Below, piece after piece: positions 1 through 10,439 of a DNA stretch of 64,000 nt. How positions within the stretch are numbered: the first letter of the stretch is position 1; each line of letters starts with the position of its first letter. The notes beneath the pieces are model-generated. The model was not told the origin of the DNA, did not search any database, and was given only the letters and a program-made list of their open reading frames with translations. The translations under genes were made by a program, and so were the position numbers. The stretch lies in NCBI GenBank assembly GCA_036346405.1, contig CM070561.1, positions 8,354,441 to 8,418,440 of the forward strand, in the 5' to 3' direction. This stretch comes from Phyllostachys edulis. Lineage: Eukaryota > Streptophyta > Magnoliopsida > Poales > Poaceae.

Positions 1-840
1 AAAATTATTACAGTGTTGTGCTGATGGGAGGGAGTGCAAGGAGAGTAATTATACACTTTTCCCACCATCTATTAATTATTTTACTAGTGGGAGTGTGAAA
101 AAATGTTAGGGGATAAAAAATTTAACAACTTTTTTTAGCTAAAGTTGCACGTTACCGTGGTAATCCTCTTGAGAGAACATTTCTATTGTAATAGGAAAAG
201 CTATAATTTGAGAAGGCTGTTAATTTTTTAGAAGGTGGACTAACCTTAAAATTTTCAATTTCGAGCTAGGTTGGTGCCGGACGAATGGATCGCTTTTTTA
301 TTAGCTTTCCTTTTCGAAGGATCTACAGTAACTGCTTTATTTCAGTTTTTTCCTCTGAATTTGTGATGTTTCAAAATTCCGTTTTAGTTTATTCTTTGCA
401 ACGATGGAGTTTCTGTTTGATATTTTATATGTGGTGCAGTGGTGCTATATTATTTTTGAAGTTGTATCTATATTCTTTTTGTGACGATTTTGTGTTAATA
501 TAGAATTGAGACGACACAAATGAAGCCTTACAGTAAGCAAAAGCTCAGTAAATTAAGACTTTCTTTTATTTGTTCCGTATCGAGCCTCTCTATTTGGATA
601 TCCAAAAGATGACAATATAGTATATAGTTTTGATAGTTCAGGTATATCTAATGGTAGGCAAACACTAGCTAGAAGTGCTTTGGTGTTTTGATAATATGGT
701 TATAGGGAATATGTCCAATATAACCCTAAACTCAGTGCTAACATGGTTATAGGTAGGGGTGGATCTCCAATTATAAGATACTCCAATGTGACTTGATTGA
801 AAAATTTACATTGAAGCACTTTATTTTTGTTACATACCCT
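1..840. other. AT-rich intergenic DNA
   Basis: No credible gene is visible. Bases 36-92 carry a motif (timer-like run ending in TAGTGGGAGTG) that matches, in reverse complement, the repeated units at 1432-1680, so the two may be arms of one old repeat. The 72-codon open frame near 285 has no recognisable content and lies in AT-rich sequence. Confidence 0.5.
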
Positions 841-1240
841 TTTTCATATATAAAAGAAGTATATACACAAATTTTGCTATAAAAGTGAACTTTAATGAAA
901 TTTTTATGAAACTTACTTTGGGGTATCTTATAATCATTATTAGAGTATACTCAAATTAATAAAGAGGTATATATATATATACATATATACATACATATAT
1001 ATACATATATACATACATATATATACATATATATACATATATATGAAAATGGCATGGTAGAGTACATACTCTCACTTCTCATATACCACTTAAATCTTAT
1101 GATAATGCCTCTTTATCTTTTTGAGCATACTCCAATAGTGAATATAAGACACCCCAAAGCGAGTTCCAATTTTTTTTTCACTAAAGTCCACTTTTAAGAG
1201 CAAAATTTGTGTATATACTTCTTTTATATATGAAAACATT
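841..1240. repeat. Foldback (hairpin) repeat with AT microsatellite core
   Basis: Bases 841-935 and about 1143-1238 are imperfect reverse complements of each other, sharing for example GTATATACACAAATTTTGCT and its complement. The loop contains a TATATAC-type microsatellite at about 968-1046. This looks like a foldback or MITE-like element. No clean terminal duplication was found, so its family is not assigned. Confidence 0.7.
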
Positions 1241-1431
1241 TAGTTGCAAATACATCAGGTTTCAGGCATGTCTAATCAAAATTTTCTAACAATGACAACT
1301 AAATAAGTAAAACAGGTAGATTGTCCACGTATAAATAATAAGGGGATGACTAAGGTACTTAATGACTAGGTACAAAAAGAATTAGCTAAAAAAACATTTT
1401 TTTCTACCCTATCATCTTTTCAACTGTCCAC

Positions 1432-1680
1432 CACTCCCACTGGCATGGTTGGATAGTTTTCAATGGATGGTGGGAAAATATATGTAAAGTGTATAAATTG
1501 TAGAAATATATTTTTAACTCCCCACCACTACTAGTTGTAGGACTCCCACATGTAGGATAATTATTAATGGATGGTGCAAAAAGTTTGTGTAAAGTGTTTA
1601 ATATGTAATATTCCACTCACTTGTAGGATAATTAATGGAAAGTGAGAAAAGAGCATAAAGTATATAAATTATATTTTTTA
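1432..1680. repeat. Three degenerate tandem units of about 75-90 bp
   Basis: Three successive blocks (from about 1432, 1517 and 1609) each contain a form of GGATAATTAATGGATGGTG followed by AAAGTGTATAAATT. They are diverged. A reverse-complement relative lies at 36-92. Confidence 0.5.
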
Positions 1681-1828
1681 GATGGTCAGAACAATTGGCC
1701 GTTGTAGTTATCTTAATACTCACAATCCACGGGCCACGGTTTCAAATCTCACAAAATAATAGTGTAAAATCTGAACAAACCCAACATACGGTTGTTTAAA
1801 ATCGAATCACAGACGTCTACCTAGCAAT

Positions 1829-2095
1829 CGCTACAAAACAAAGCTATCTTCGACGCCCATTACAAATGATTTCTGAAAAGCGTCAGTGTTGTAATTATCA
1901 TAGACGATTTAACTAGCGTGACCGTTTATGTTACTAGCCCTGGCTTGAACCGTCTGTGATACATTATTATCACATATAGTTCTTGTTAAGAATCGTCTGT
2001 GAAGTATCACAGGCGGTTCTTAACCAGAACCGTCTGTGATAATTACACGGTTTTTAATTATAACCGTATGTGAAGTATAATATGGTTTGACATAT
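1829..2095. repeat. CACTA-like subterminal repeat cluster
   Basis: The motif ACCGTCTGTGA and its complement TCACAGACGGT recur in both orientations (for example near 1949, 1993, 2008 and 2027). The same motif fills the ends of the CACTA-like sequences at 60935-61231 and 62689-64000. A possible decayed terminus is CGCTACAAAACAAAG near 1830, but it does not clearly read CACTA. No paired end is seen. Confidence 0.45.
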
Positions 2096-2392
2096 ACGTT
2101 TCATACACACGTGCCAAAGTCGATATCAATTGTTTTTCTTTGTATTGGTCAATTGTGGCCAGGTGTGCAGTGTCTAGCATTCTAGCTAGGTGCGTGCTAC
2201 AAATCTGATGTTTCATCGATCGTGTCAGTAATTAAGCGATGTTGCAAAGAGAGATGTGCACTTTTAGGAGGACATGGATGCATTCGTCCCTTTTCCAAAT
2301 TCAAAAAGAGAGATGTGCACTAGTAATAGTAAGATCATTTCTATATGATGCTTTAGAACGGCGGAGCCAGAGACATGGAGTATGAGCGTTAC

Positions 2393-2837
2393 CGGCCAAG
2401 GTGTCGAGCAGGGTGGTCTTGCCGCAGCCGGAGGGCCCCATGATTGCCAGCAACTCGCCGGGGCGCGCGCAGCCGCTGACGCCGTTCAGGATGGTGGTGG
2501 CCTGCCCCCTGCCATTCACCGTCGTCACCCAGACGTCCTCCCACGTCAGGAACACGCCCCCGTCACAACGATCCTTCCTGCCGCCGCCGTCGCCCTCATG
2601 CACCACGTCGATACCATCAAATCCTTCGCCACCGCCGCCGCCGGTGTCTTCCGCCTCGGGCGCCGGGGCCTGCACCTGCACCTCCGCGGCGGGGCCACGC
2701 CCACAGAAAGCCGCGAGTACGGCGCCGAAGGAGAACGGGAGGCGGCTGCAGTAGTCGGCGACGCCGCCGGAAGGACGCCACAGCGGGCGCGACGGGCTCG
2801 GCGTCGGCGCCCACCGTGGCAATGGCGAGGCCGCCAT
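2393..2837 (-). CDS. ABCG-type (half-size ABC) transporter, exon 1 only
   Basis: This encodes the N-terminus of an ABC transporter of the ABCG half-transporter class, a membrane ATPase family that exports lipids, hormones or other small molecules. The visible part has a glycine- and acid-rich leader of about 85 residues, then the start of the nucleotide-binding domain with LTWEDVWVT, ILNGVSG and the Walker A motif GPSGCGKTT. I chose the ATG at 2837 because the longer open frame starts with GTG. The exon ends inside LDTLAG at a consensus splice donor (GTAACG at 2392). Signature, Walker B and all membrane segments are absent down to base 1. Either exon 2 lies outside the window or this is a truncated or captured fragment beside CACTA-like repeats. 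GC content is far above the flanks, as is usual for the 5' end of grass genes. Confidence 0.8.
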
Positions 2838-2972
2838 GCTTGTGATCACTACTCACACTAGCTACAACCTCTACCACCTGCTTCTTACCAAAGTAACTAG
2901 CCTGTTTAATTATTCTACGTGCACTATTTTTGGCCCTTGGGGTTTGCATTTTGCTGCAACCATGGCGAGCCA

Positions 2973-2982
2973 CTATAAATAG
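2973..2982 (-). promoter_or_regulatory. Candidate TATA box of the ABCG gene
   Basis: On the minus strand the sequence reads CTATTTATAG, about 136 bases upstream of the chosen ATG. It reads CTATAAATAG on the plus strand, so orientation is not decided by the motif alone. Position relative to the ABCG exon makes it a plausible core promoter. Confidence 0.4.
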
Positions 2983-3267
2983 AGTTGGTCGTAGTTTGTA
3001 CTCCTTCATACGTACAGCGTACGTATATACCTGTGGGGGGAGACGAGTATACGTATAGCGCATGGGCTAGCTCTATGTGTGATTCCACGTGTCTGCAGGT
3101 GTCTCTCCACGTGAACCATGTTTAGCCACTGACCAAGTGTGGGCGACTGACCAAGTGTGGGCGACCAGAGTTAATGTACTGATGTGAGTTGATTTTAAGG
3201 ACGGGGGCAGTTGGTTCGCGCGGCTGCATTAAAGTCTAAGTACTACTCCCTCTGTTCCAAAATATAA

Positions 3268-3539
3268 GGTTGTCCCAATGCTTCATCTTGACAAGTTTTT
3301 TAAGGCTGTCACACAGACAAAAGTCTGATGTGGCACTGTAATTAAGGAAGAGAGAGAGCAGACTGGTATCTTATTTAGATACCACTCATACACAGTATCC
3401 TAAGTAGAAATAGTAGTAAATACTCTATATCAAAGACCTAGGATACCACACTCTAGGATACCATGCATTGGGAAGGTGGTATCTAAATGCTTTTCATGCA
3501 ATAAGAAACTGTAGTAAGAAACCACCATTGGGACCAGCC
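3268..3539. mobile_element. Tourist-like MITE, copy A
   Basis: The left end GGTTGTCCCAATG pairs with the right-end complement GGCTGGTCCCAATGG. TAA flanks both sides (3265-3267 and 3540-3542), the 3-bp duplication typical of PIF/Harbinger-type Tourist MITEs. It sits inside the Stowaway-like element, immediately next to copy B, with which it shares a TAA. Confidence 0.75.
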
Positions 3540-3542
3540 TAA

Positions 3543-3923
3543 GGCTGCTTCGAGTGCTTTACCTTGACTAGTATCTTAAATTTGCCATATAAACGAAATG
3601 ATGATGTGGCACTATAGTTAATGAAGAGAGATGTCACTCTAGTATCTAATCTGAATACCGGTTCGGTCTCGAAATCCAATACATAAAATTTATTGTGATC
3701 GATCCCGTGTATTTACGTTTGTGTGTGTCAACAAACATGTATTGCTTTAGTACATGCCACAAATAGGCCACAATGCTCAAATACTAGTAAAGATCTTGCA
3801 TGTAATTAAATGAAACAGCCTAAGATACTACACCATAAGAAGTCATGCATTGGAAAGATAGTATCCTAACACTCCTCATGCACTGAAGAAACTGCACTAA
3901 GATACTACCCATTGGGAGCAGCC
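3543..3923. mobile_element. Tourist-like MITE, copy B
   Basis: The left end GGCTGCTTCGAGTG pairs with the right-end complement GGCTGCTCCCAATGG. TAA lies at 3540-3542 and 3924-3926. Internal motifs such as GATGTGGCACTRTAGTTAA and the CATGCATTGG block match copy A. Copy B carries about 110 bp of extra internal sequence. Confidence 0.75.
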
Positions 3924-4850
3924 TAAGGCGTATTTTGGTCATGCACAGAGATTAAGAAAGTTGTAAAACCAAGAGGATGGTAGAGGAAAATGATCATGAT
4001 GTTCCTAGTGTTAATGTCTTGGGAATAAGAGAGAATGGTATAGGAGGGTGTTGACTCATAAATGTTGAAGAGAGAGGGAAGATAAATGAGGGCAAAAGAG
4101 AGAAAATGTCATTAAAGTCTCATGCACGCCTTATATTTTAAAACAAAACTGAAAAAATTATATACCTTATATTTTAGAATAGAGGGACTAGTAATTAGCA
4201 CACAGGTCGCAAAATCCAAAATTCATTAAGCAAACAGTTTATATAGGCATATATATTACTATCTTGACGCAATCGATTTATACTCTGTTGCTAGACAACA
4301 TGTATGCTAGTACAGTTTATGGATAAGGTACCTACGGTGAAGGAGGAGACAAGTGCCGAGATTATTGTTTTTGTAGCATAGGAATATACTCCCTCCGTCC
4401 CATATTGTTAGGCGCGTTCCCCTTCTTCACCAAAACCAACAATAGCTACACAAAGTCTCTAATGCCCCTATTTAGTGCTTGCATGTCGCATGCATTGCCG
4501 CCGCACATGCCATGCCTGGTCGCGTCCCGTGCCCTGAGCGGCCCACGTCGCCACGTCCGCGATCCTCGCGCAATGATGCTAGCCAATGGATGGAAGTGCG
4601 CGGATGGAATGTAGAGGTGCGCACGGATGGATCCCTGCATGCGTGCTCCATGCATGTGTGCAGATGGATCCCAGCATGCGCGCTGGCCAATGGATTGAAG
4701 CTCTCGGCAATTTGGCTGGCCATTTTTGCTCGCGCTCGCCAAACCTGGAATCCACTCACTTGTCACAGCTCATCCATCCCATAAGTACTCGTAGCTCATC
4801 CATCCACTCACAACTCATCCTATTCTTCTCTTTTCTCTCTCTCGTTATTC

Positions 4851-6557
4851 ATGGATCAAGCTTGGGGATAGCAATGGCGGTCTTCTGTTGATTTCAACTT
4901 ACCATTGAATCGGGAAGAGATTGAGGAAGGCTTGCCCGACCTCAATGAGGATCTGGTTTGGGATGAATTTTCTCAAGGTTTGTTTTGGCCTCGCCGAACT
5001 TAGCGTTCAGACTTTTGAAGTCTGCAAACATCTGAATAATAGATCCTTTGTTTGACAGTTGATAAAGCAGTTCAGCAGGACAAAGAAGGAGATGCAGATA
5101 GAGAGAGCATTGACAATGAAGGTATTGACAGTAGTGCATCTGATTTTTTGCTGATCAATACAATAGCCTTCATGACCGATTAAACAGTCGGAAGAATTGA
5201 TTACCGAGCTTTTTTTCATTTTTGCCGTGCTGTAACTAATGTTGTCTTCGTTTTTTCATAAACAGATGGCGCTGTCGATGTTGGTTTGAGGAGATACTTA
5301 AATGATGAGCAACGTAGACTCATATACTCTATGCTCTTAGAGCGAACTACAAACAACACGTTGCACCGTGGAGTGACTAAATCTGTTGCTATGGATACCG
5401 GAGTGTCGTTAAGAGTTGTGCAGCGCATTTGGGAAAAAGGACAGCGTGGTGGAGGAGGACATGCAGTTGTTAGTAGGAGGTCTAAAAATTGTGGCCGCAA
5501 AAGAGTTCATGTTGACACCCAAGGAATCCGAAATGTCCCTCTTAGTAATCGGACAACAATTAGAGATCTAGCAAGCTCTCTTAATGTCTCGAAGAGCTCA
5601 TTGTTTTGGCGTTTGAAGGAAGGAAAATTTAGGCGCCATACCAATGATATAAAATTCTCATTAACAGAAGATAACAAGAAGGCTCGTGTTCGATTTTGTA
5701 TATCAATGTTGGACTGCCAGAGCATTCCTCACGAGCCAACGTTTCGAGGTATGTACAATATTGTGTACATTGATGAGAAATGGTTCTATAGGACGCGAAA
5801 ATGTCAGAAGTATTACCTGGCACTTGAAGAAGAAAGACCGCAGAGAACCGTCAAAAGTAAAAACTTTATTGAGAAGGTCATGTTTCTTGCGGCCATTGCT
5901 AGACCTAGGTTTGATGTTGATGGTAATGAGACATTCTCTGGCAAAATAGGTATATTCCCTTTCACTTGTACTGAGCCAGCGAAGAGAACAAGTGCAAACA
6001 GGCCAAGGGGTACCATGGTCACCAAGGCTATGACTTCAGTAACCAAGGAGACAAGCCGAGCTTATCTTGTTAACAAGGTGTTGCCGGCCATCAAAGAAAA
6101 ATGGCCACTAGAGGACCGAGAGAGTCCCATTTTCATACAACAAGACAATGCAAAAACCCATATTTCCGTTGATGATGAAGAATTTTGTAGGGTGGCTACT
6201 GAAAATGGATTTGACATCCGTTTAATATGTCAACCTCCTAATTCGCCTAACCTGAACGTATTGGATCTAGGGTTTTTTGCTGCTATACAGTCATTGTTTC
6301 AGAAGTCATCTCCACAGAACGTTGAAGACATGGTTACCAAGGTGATCAAAGCATATGATGATTATCCTACTGAAAGGTCAAATAGGGTGTTTCTAACACA
6401 CCAGTCGTGCATGAGAGAGATAATGCAGGATAAAGGCGGGCAACACTATGCTATTCCTCATATGAAGAAGCAAACACTAGAGAATAATGGTGTTCTTCCG
6501 ATTAGACTACAGTGTGATCAACAGATTTTTGAAGAAGCAGTGGAGTTTGCTAATTAG
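4851..6557 (+). pseudogene. Mariner-like transposase, DD39D, with one early stop codon
   Basis: Transposase of the plant mariner family, which cuts and reinserts the element at TA sites. I infer three exons: 4851-4977, 5059-5121 and 5266-6557, joined by GT-AG introns in consistent phase, for about 493 codons. The third exon holds nearly all of the protein: a helix-turn-helix region (from LRRYLNDEQRR), then the catalytic acids in YIDEKWF (D at base 5772), QQDNAKTH (D at 6144) and NVLDLGFF (D at 6264). The last two are 39 residues apart, the plant DD39D signature. The N-terminal exon reads MDQAWG, then TAG at 4869-4871, then the typical acidic leader. No other in-frame ATG is seen before exon 3. 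One nonsense change is therefore the only obvious defect, unless initiation or splicing differs from my model. Confidence 0.85.
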
Positions 6558-6636
6558 AAACAATGAAAAAACAATGCATGTTTTCATGTTTACATTTTGC
6601 TACTCTACTGTATCATTCAGCACCGTACACCTTGAT

Positions 6637-7482
6637 TCAAAAGAAAGAAGGGTGCATAATTTTCAGCATCCATGAACATACTTCAACACCAAGCTCGTTG
6701 GACTGCTCAATGAAGGCTGCAACACTTCGGGCAACAACTTCCTTGTGGTCGTTGTCGAGCTCGTCGACGGAGTCCGGAACCATGTGTACGTCCTCGATCT
6801 CGTTGCCATCCGGAACCATGTGTACGTCCTCGAGCTCGCTGCCATCGATGGAGTCTGGTACCACGTCGCTGTCGACGGAGTCTGGAACCATGTCTACGTC
6901 CTCGAGCACATCGCCATCGATGGAGTCTGGTACCACGTCGCCGTCGATGGAGTCCAGTACCACATCGCCGTTGTCGCAGTCCGGTACCAAGTCACCATTG
7001 CCGTAGTCCGATACCACGTCGATGTAGTCCACCTCGTCACCGTGTAGACGCTGGGGAGTGAATGGCCGGATCCTCGCGTCGCCATGCCTGCGACCGGCGA
7101 GGAACGCCGTGAACCTGACGTCACCCCGGCCGCGCCCGATGACGAACGCCGTGACAATCACGCCGGCATGCCAGTGCCCGGCGACGAGCGGAGTGAGCCT
7201 CATGCTGCCATGCCCGCGCCCGGCGAGGAGAAGCGTCCGGCCGTGCCCGCTCGCATTGTTCAGCACCACTTCGAAGATGAATGGCGAAGGGCTGCGTGCA
7301 TGCAGGGAAGAACAACGGCTACGCGCATGGAGGAGGGAGCAAAAGTAGTGCACAGTTGGGCGCATGCAGTAATGGCCACGAATTGCGAAGCATCTGAAGC
7401 TCAACCATTGCCGCATGCATCTGAACCAGGGAAGTGGGGTAAAATGGGCAGAAAACGACTGAAATCGCATGGGAGGGTGCAT
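6637..7482 (-). other. Antisense 281-codon open frame with acidic repeats in the mariner 3' region
   Basis: This open frame occupies almost the whole region between the transposase stop and the right terminal repeat. Its C-terminal half repeats forms of VPDSIDGDV and LEDVHMVPD about eight times. The repeats reflect an imperfect GC-rich DNA repeat at about 6765-7030, which also leaves long open frames on the plus strand. No known family is recognised. It may be a chance open frame in GC-rich repeat DNA or sequence captured by the element. Confidence 0.35.
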
Positions 7483-7681
7483 TGCGCCTTAGATTATGGG
7501 ACAAAACCAGAATTGTTATGCGCCTAACAATATGGGACGGAGGGAGTAGTTGGTTAGCACCACTATTAAAGCTTAGAAGAGAAGAAAGGATCGCCCGTCG
7601 AACGTATAGTTAATATATTGTACAACTTGGTTGTGACTCAAACAGTGGAGGTAGACAATAAAGGTCTGAGTCTTTCCCACA

Positions 7682-7990
7682 TGCTCTAGGATAGGGATCG
7701 TCGTCCCGATGAACGAAGCTCTTAACTCATAAATAATAAATAATAGATAAAAATATAAGGATGTAGTCTCATCCTTCTCTCTTTATTGATCTCTTTGCTC
7801 GTAGGCTTGTGCGTATAATAAGAGCCCCCTGCCCCTTTTATATAGGAGGAGGAGGTTTCCCTTCATACATGAATAAGCAATATCACATTAAACTAACTAA
7901 TAGGTCTTGTACGCCGACAGCACCCTAATGAGCTTTTGTTTAGGTAAATTGTTCACACATAATCGGGCCTCGAAAACGGCTTGATATATA
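7682..7990 (-). repeat. 3' LTR of copia A
   Basis: Aligns throughout with 15385-15682: shared blocks include GATGAACGAAGCT, TTTATTGATCTCTTTG, CACACATAATC and the GGCYTSRTATATA-like end. Many substitutions separate the two copies, so the insertion is old. Confidence 0.75.
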
Positions 7991-8344
7991 TTACTTCCCC
8001 TTGGAGCCTCATTAAAAACTTCTTCCGAAAACCTAGTAGGGAAAAATTGTTAAGAAGAAAACAGTACGAAGCTCGTGTTCTTGTTATTGCACATGCTGTC
8101 TCATTCAAAACCATCGAATGAGAAAACCAATTTGGACAAAACTCAAGTAATGAGCATATATGAAGATCATATATCTCCCCCTAAAGACAACAACTCTTTG
8201 TGTCATATCATACCAGTACCATGGACAAGTTTATCAAAACTTGGTCCTGACAAGGCCTTAGTAAACAAATCCACAAGATTCTCACTTAATTGGATTTTCT
8301 ATATTTCTATATTCTTATTTTCCTGTTGCTCATACAGGTAGAAA

Positions 8345-8942
8345 TGTTTAGGGGGTATATGCTTTTTCATATGCGTCTTTACATAACTATTCTTTTTTAG
8401 AGAGATTGACATAGTTATTCTTCATTTGTGTAATGCAAGCTACATTATCCTCATGGAGGACTGTAGAAGTGTTATCGACATCTATACCACAAGACTCTTG
8501 GATGTGGTGAATTAGTCTTCTAAGCCATATTCACTCTCGAGTTGTCTCGTATAGTGCAATGATATCAGCATGATTAGTTAATGTAGAAACAATCGATTGT
8601 TTTACATATCTCCAAGAGATAGTTGTACAACCATTTAGAAAGACGTATCCAGTCTGTGACTTAGCATTGTGGGGATCAGAAAGATAGCCAACTTCTGATT
8701 AACCCTTCAATCTTATATCTTGACCCTTGGGATAAAAGAGTCCAAGATCAGTTGTACCCCTAAGGTACCTGAGGATTCCCTTAATTCCGTTCCAATACCT
8801 CTTCGTAGGCTCAAAACTATATCATGCCAAACAATTTACTGCAAATGCAATATCAGGTCTGGTATAATTGGCAAGGTATAACAATGCTCCAATAGCACAT
8901 AAATAAGGGGTTTCGGGCCCTAATGTATCATCATTATCTCGT
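8345..8942 (-). pseudogene. Copia A RNase H region (remnant)
   Basis: The minus strand reads, with interruptions, GPETPYLCAIGALLYLANYT, then RPDIAFAVN and the H-RNase stretch around HEDNVACI. These are hallmarks of the copia RT-RNase H C-terminus. In-frame stops are present. It is separated from the RT part by the MULE at 8943. Confidence 0.75.
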
Positions 8943-9434
8943 GGAATAAGTCCATATTACACCCTTGAACTTTGGCGAGAGTCCAAAAAACACCTTGAAC
9001 TACAAAACCGTTCAGTTTACAACCTTAAATTGTCAAAACCAGATCAAGTTTCACCCTACGCTGGTTTCATTGGTGGTTTTGGACATGTTGGCAGCCACAT
9101 CACTGGTTTTGGCTTACGTGGCATCTGAATCAGCCACTGGTCAAACACAAATTAGATAGATAGAGAGAGAGAGAGAGAGCTTGATTCATCCCCAAATCTC
9201 TCTTCCTCTCCACTCTCTCTAGGCGCCATCGCCTCTTCGCCAGGCCGCCTCTGGCTGCCTCCGGGTTCAGCCCGTGCCACCTCCAGCTCCATCGCCTTCG
9301 GCCACCTCTGGGTTCAGCCCATGCTGCTCGCCGGCTCGTGTGCTGCCGCCCTAGCTCGCGCCCGGTTGGCCCCTGTGCACCATGGCACTGCCCCTCTTGC
9401 TCTAGGCCCAGCACCTCCCTACCACCGACTCCTT

Positions 9435-9672
9435 GCCACGGCGCCGCCGTCCCCGCTCGCCAAGGCAGCCGAGCTTGTCATGCACTTCTAGGAGCAGGGC
9501 CAGGCACTCATCACCGTGCGTCACCCGTGGGTTAAGGTCTTCCACGTGCTGGCCTTCTCCAAGCTACCTAGCCTCGGCGAGGCCCTCGCTAGGGTGCGCC
9601 GCAACATGGCCTACTTCCACGCCAACTACGCGCTCACTGTGCTCGCCGTCATCACCGCCTCGCTGCTCTGGC
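9435..9672 (+). pseudogene. PRA1-family (prenylated Rab acceptor) gene fragment
   Basis: The reading frame VRHPWVKVFHVLAFSKLP, GEALARVRRNMAYFHANYA and LTVLAVITASLLW matches the core of plant PRA1 proteins, small ER/Golgi membrane proteins that bind prenylated Rab GTPases. An upstream in-frame TAG (at about 9489) breaks the N-terminus, and the frame passes into F-box sequence after SLLW. Only about a third of a PRA1 protein is present. It lies inside the Pack-MULE, so it is a captured fragment. Confidence 0.8.
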
Positions 9673-9682
9673 CGACGTCTCC

Positions 9683-10160
9683 CCCCAACTCCGGGAGCTC
9701 TGCATGTTCACAACCATCATGAGCGACCTCGACCACATGCTTGCCTGCAGCCCCGTGCTGGAGACCCTAGCGCTCGTCCTCAATAGCAGCCCCGAGCGTG
9801 TCCACCTTACCAGCCAAAGCCTCTAGTGCGTGCTCCTCTGGTTGTCCATGGCGGAGGAGGTCGCCATGGTGGACGCCCCGCACCTGGAGCGGATCATCCT
9901 GTGGCACACATCTTCTAGTAGAGGTGATGAGGTTCCTCAGTTCCTATGAAGATCAAGATTGCTTCTGCACTGGAGCCGTGGGTGCTCGGCTACATGGAGC
10001 CAAGAGTTCACCGGCTGCAGATTGGCGACAACGTCATCAAGGTACCACCTTTCCATCTCTCCCAATAACGAAATTTGATCTACATGTGCCAGTGACCCAT
10101 GACATTTTCCTCTTGTGCATTGCATCATTGCAGGCTGACACAAAGGTGAGCCCAAGCACC
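9683..10160 (+). pseudogene. F-box/LRR-type gene fragment with an intron
   Basis: The frames read LRELCMFTTIMSDLDHML, SPVLETLALVLNS, HLERIILW and then KIKIASALEPWVLGYMEP and HRLQIGDNVIK. These are typical of the leucine-rich middle of grass F-box/LRR proteins, which act as substrate receptors of SCF ubiquitin ligases. There is an in-frame TAG after LTSQSL and a frame break near 9910. The fragment keeps a splice donor at 10042 and an acceptor before 10134, so genomic DNA rather than mRNA was captured. No F-box itself is seen. Confidence 0.75.
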
Positions 10161-10439
10161 CTGGGTCGAGCCCAAGCAACTTTCTTGGTGTTTTTGTTTG
10201 TAGTTGGTTGTGATTACTTGACCTAGCTAAAAGTTACTGTGATTCAGATGCCACGTAAGCCAAAACCAGTGACGTGGCTGCCAACATGTCCTAAACCACC
10301 AATGAAACCAGCGTAGTGTGTAACTTGATATGGTTTTGACAATTTAAGGATGTAAACTGGACGGTTTTGTAGTTCAGGGTGTTTTTTGGACTCTTGCCAA
10401 AGTTCAGGGGTGTAATATGGACTTATTCCTTATCTCGTC

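Larger units (their letters stand above)
3246..4188. mobile_element. Stowaway-like element, interrupted by two Tourist MITEs
   Basis: The left end begins CTCCCTCTGTTCCAAAATAT and the right end is its imperfect complement (ATATTTTAGAATAGAGGGAC). TA dinucleotides flank both ends at 3244-3245 and 4189-4190, the expected Stowaway target duplication. Removing the two inserts at 3268-3923 leaves about 290 bp, a normal Stowaway size. The right end shows a second internal copy of the CCTTATATTTT motif at about 4131. Confidence 0.75.
4389..7546 (+). mobile_element. Complete Tc1/mariner element (plant MLE, Osmar/Stowaway-related)
   Basis: The first 26 bases (4389-4414, starting CTCCCTCCGTCCCATATTG) are perfectly complementary to 7521-7546. 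TA lies directly outside both ends (4387-4388 and 7547-7548). The ends belong to the Stowaway consensus and the interior encodes a plant mariner transposase, so this 3158-bp element is the class of autonomous partner expected for Stowaway MITEs. The 5' untranslated part (4415-4850) and the 3' part (6640-7510) are unusually GC-rich compared with the transposase gene. Confidence 0.93.
8943..10429 (+). mobile_element. Pack-MULE (Mutator-like element carrying two gene fragments)
   Basis: Long terminal inverted repeats of roughly 190 bp start GGAATAAGTCCATATTACAC and end with the complement. A perfect 9-bp target duplication, TTATCTCGT, lies at 8934-8942 and 10430-10438, diagnostic of Mutator-type insertion. 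The 1.5-kb element has no transposase. Its GC-rich centre (about 9220-10170) contains PRA1-like and F-box/LRR-like coding pieces in the same orientation, so it is non-autonomous. Confidence 0.93.

Noticed and set aside
4446..4891. Several overlapping open frames in the mariner 5' region
   Set aside because: They lie on both strands in repeated GC-rich DNA upstream of the inferred transposase start; no family is recognised.
6745..7047. Plus-strand 100-codon frame in mariner 3' region
   Set aside because: A frame of the same DNA repeat that gives the antisense frame; no reason to prefer it as coding.
9160..9178. GA repeat as a regulatory GAGA element
   Set aside because: A simple microsatellite inside the Pack-MULE; no independent support for a function.
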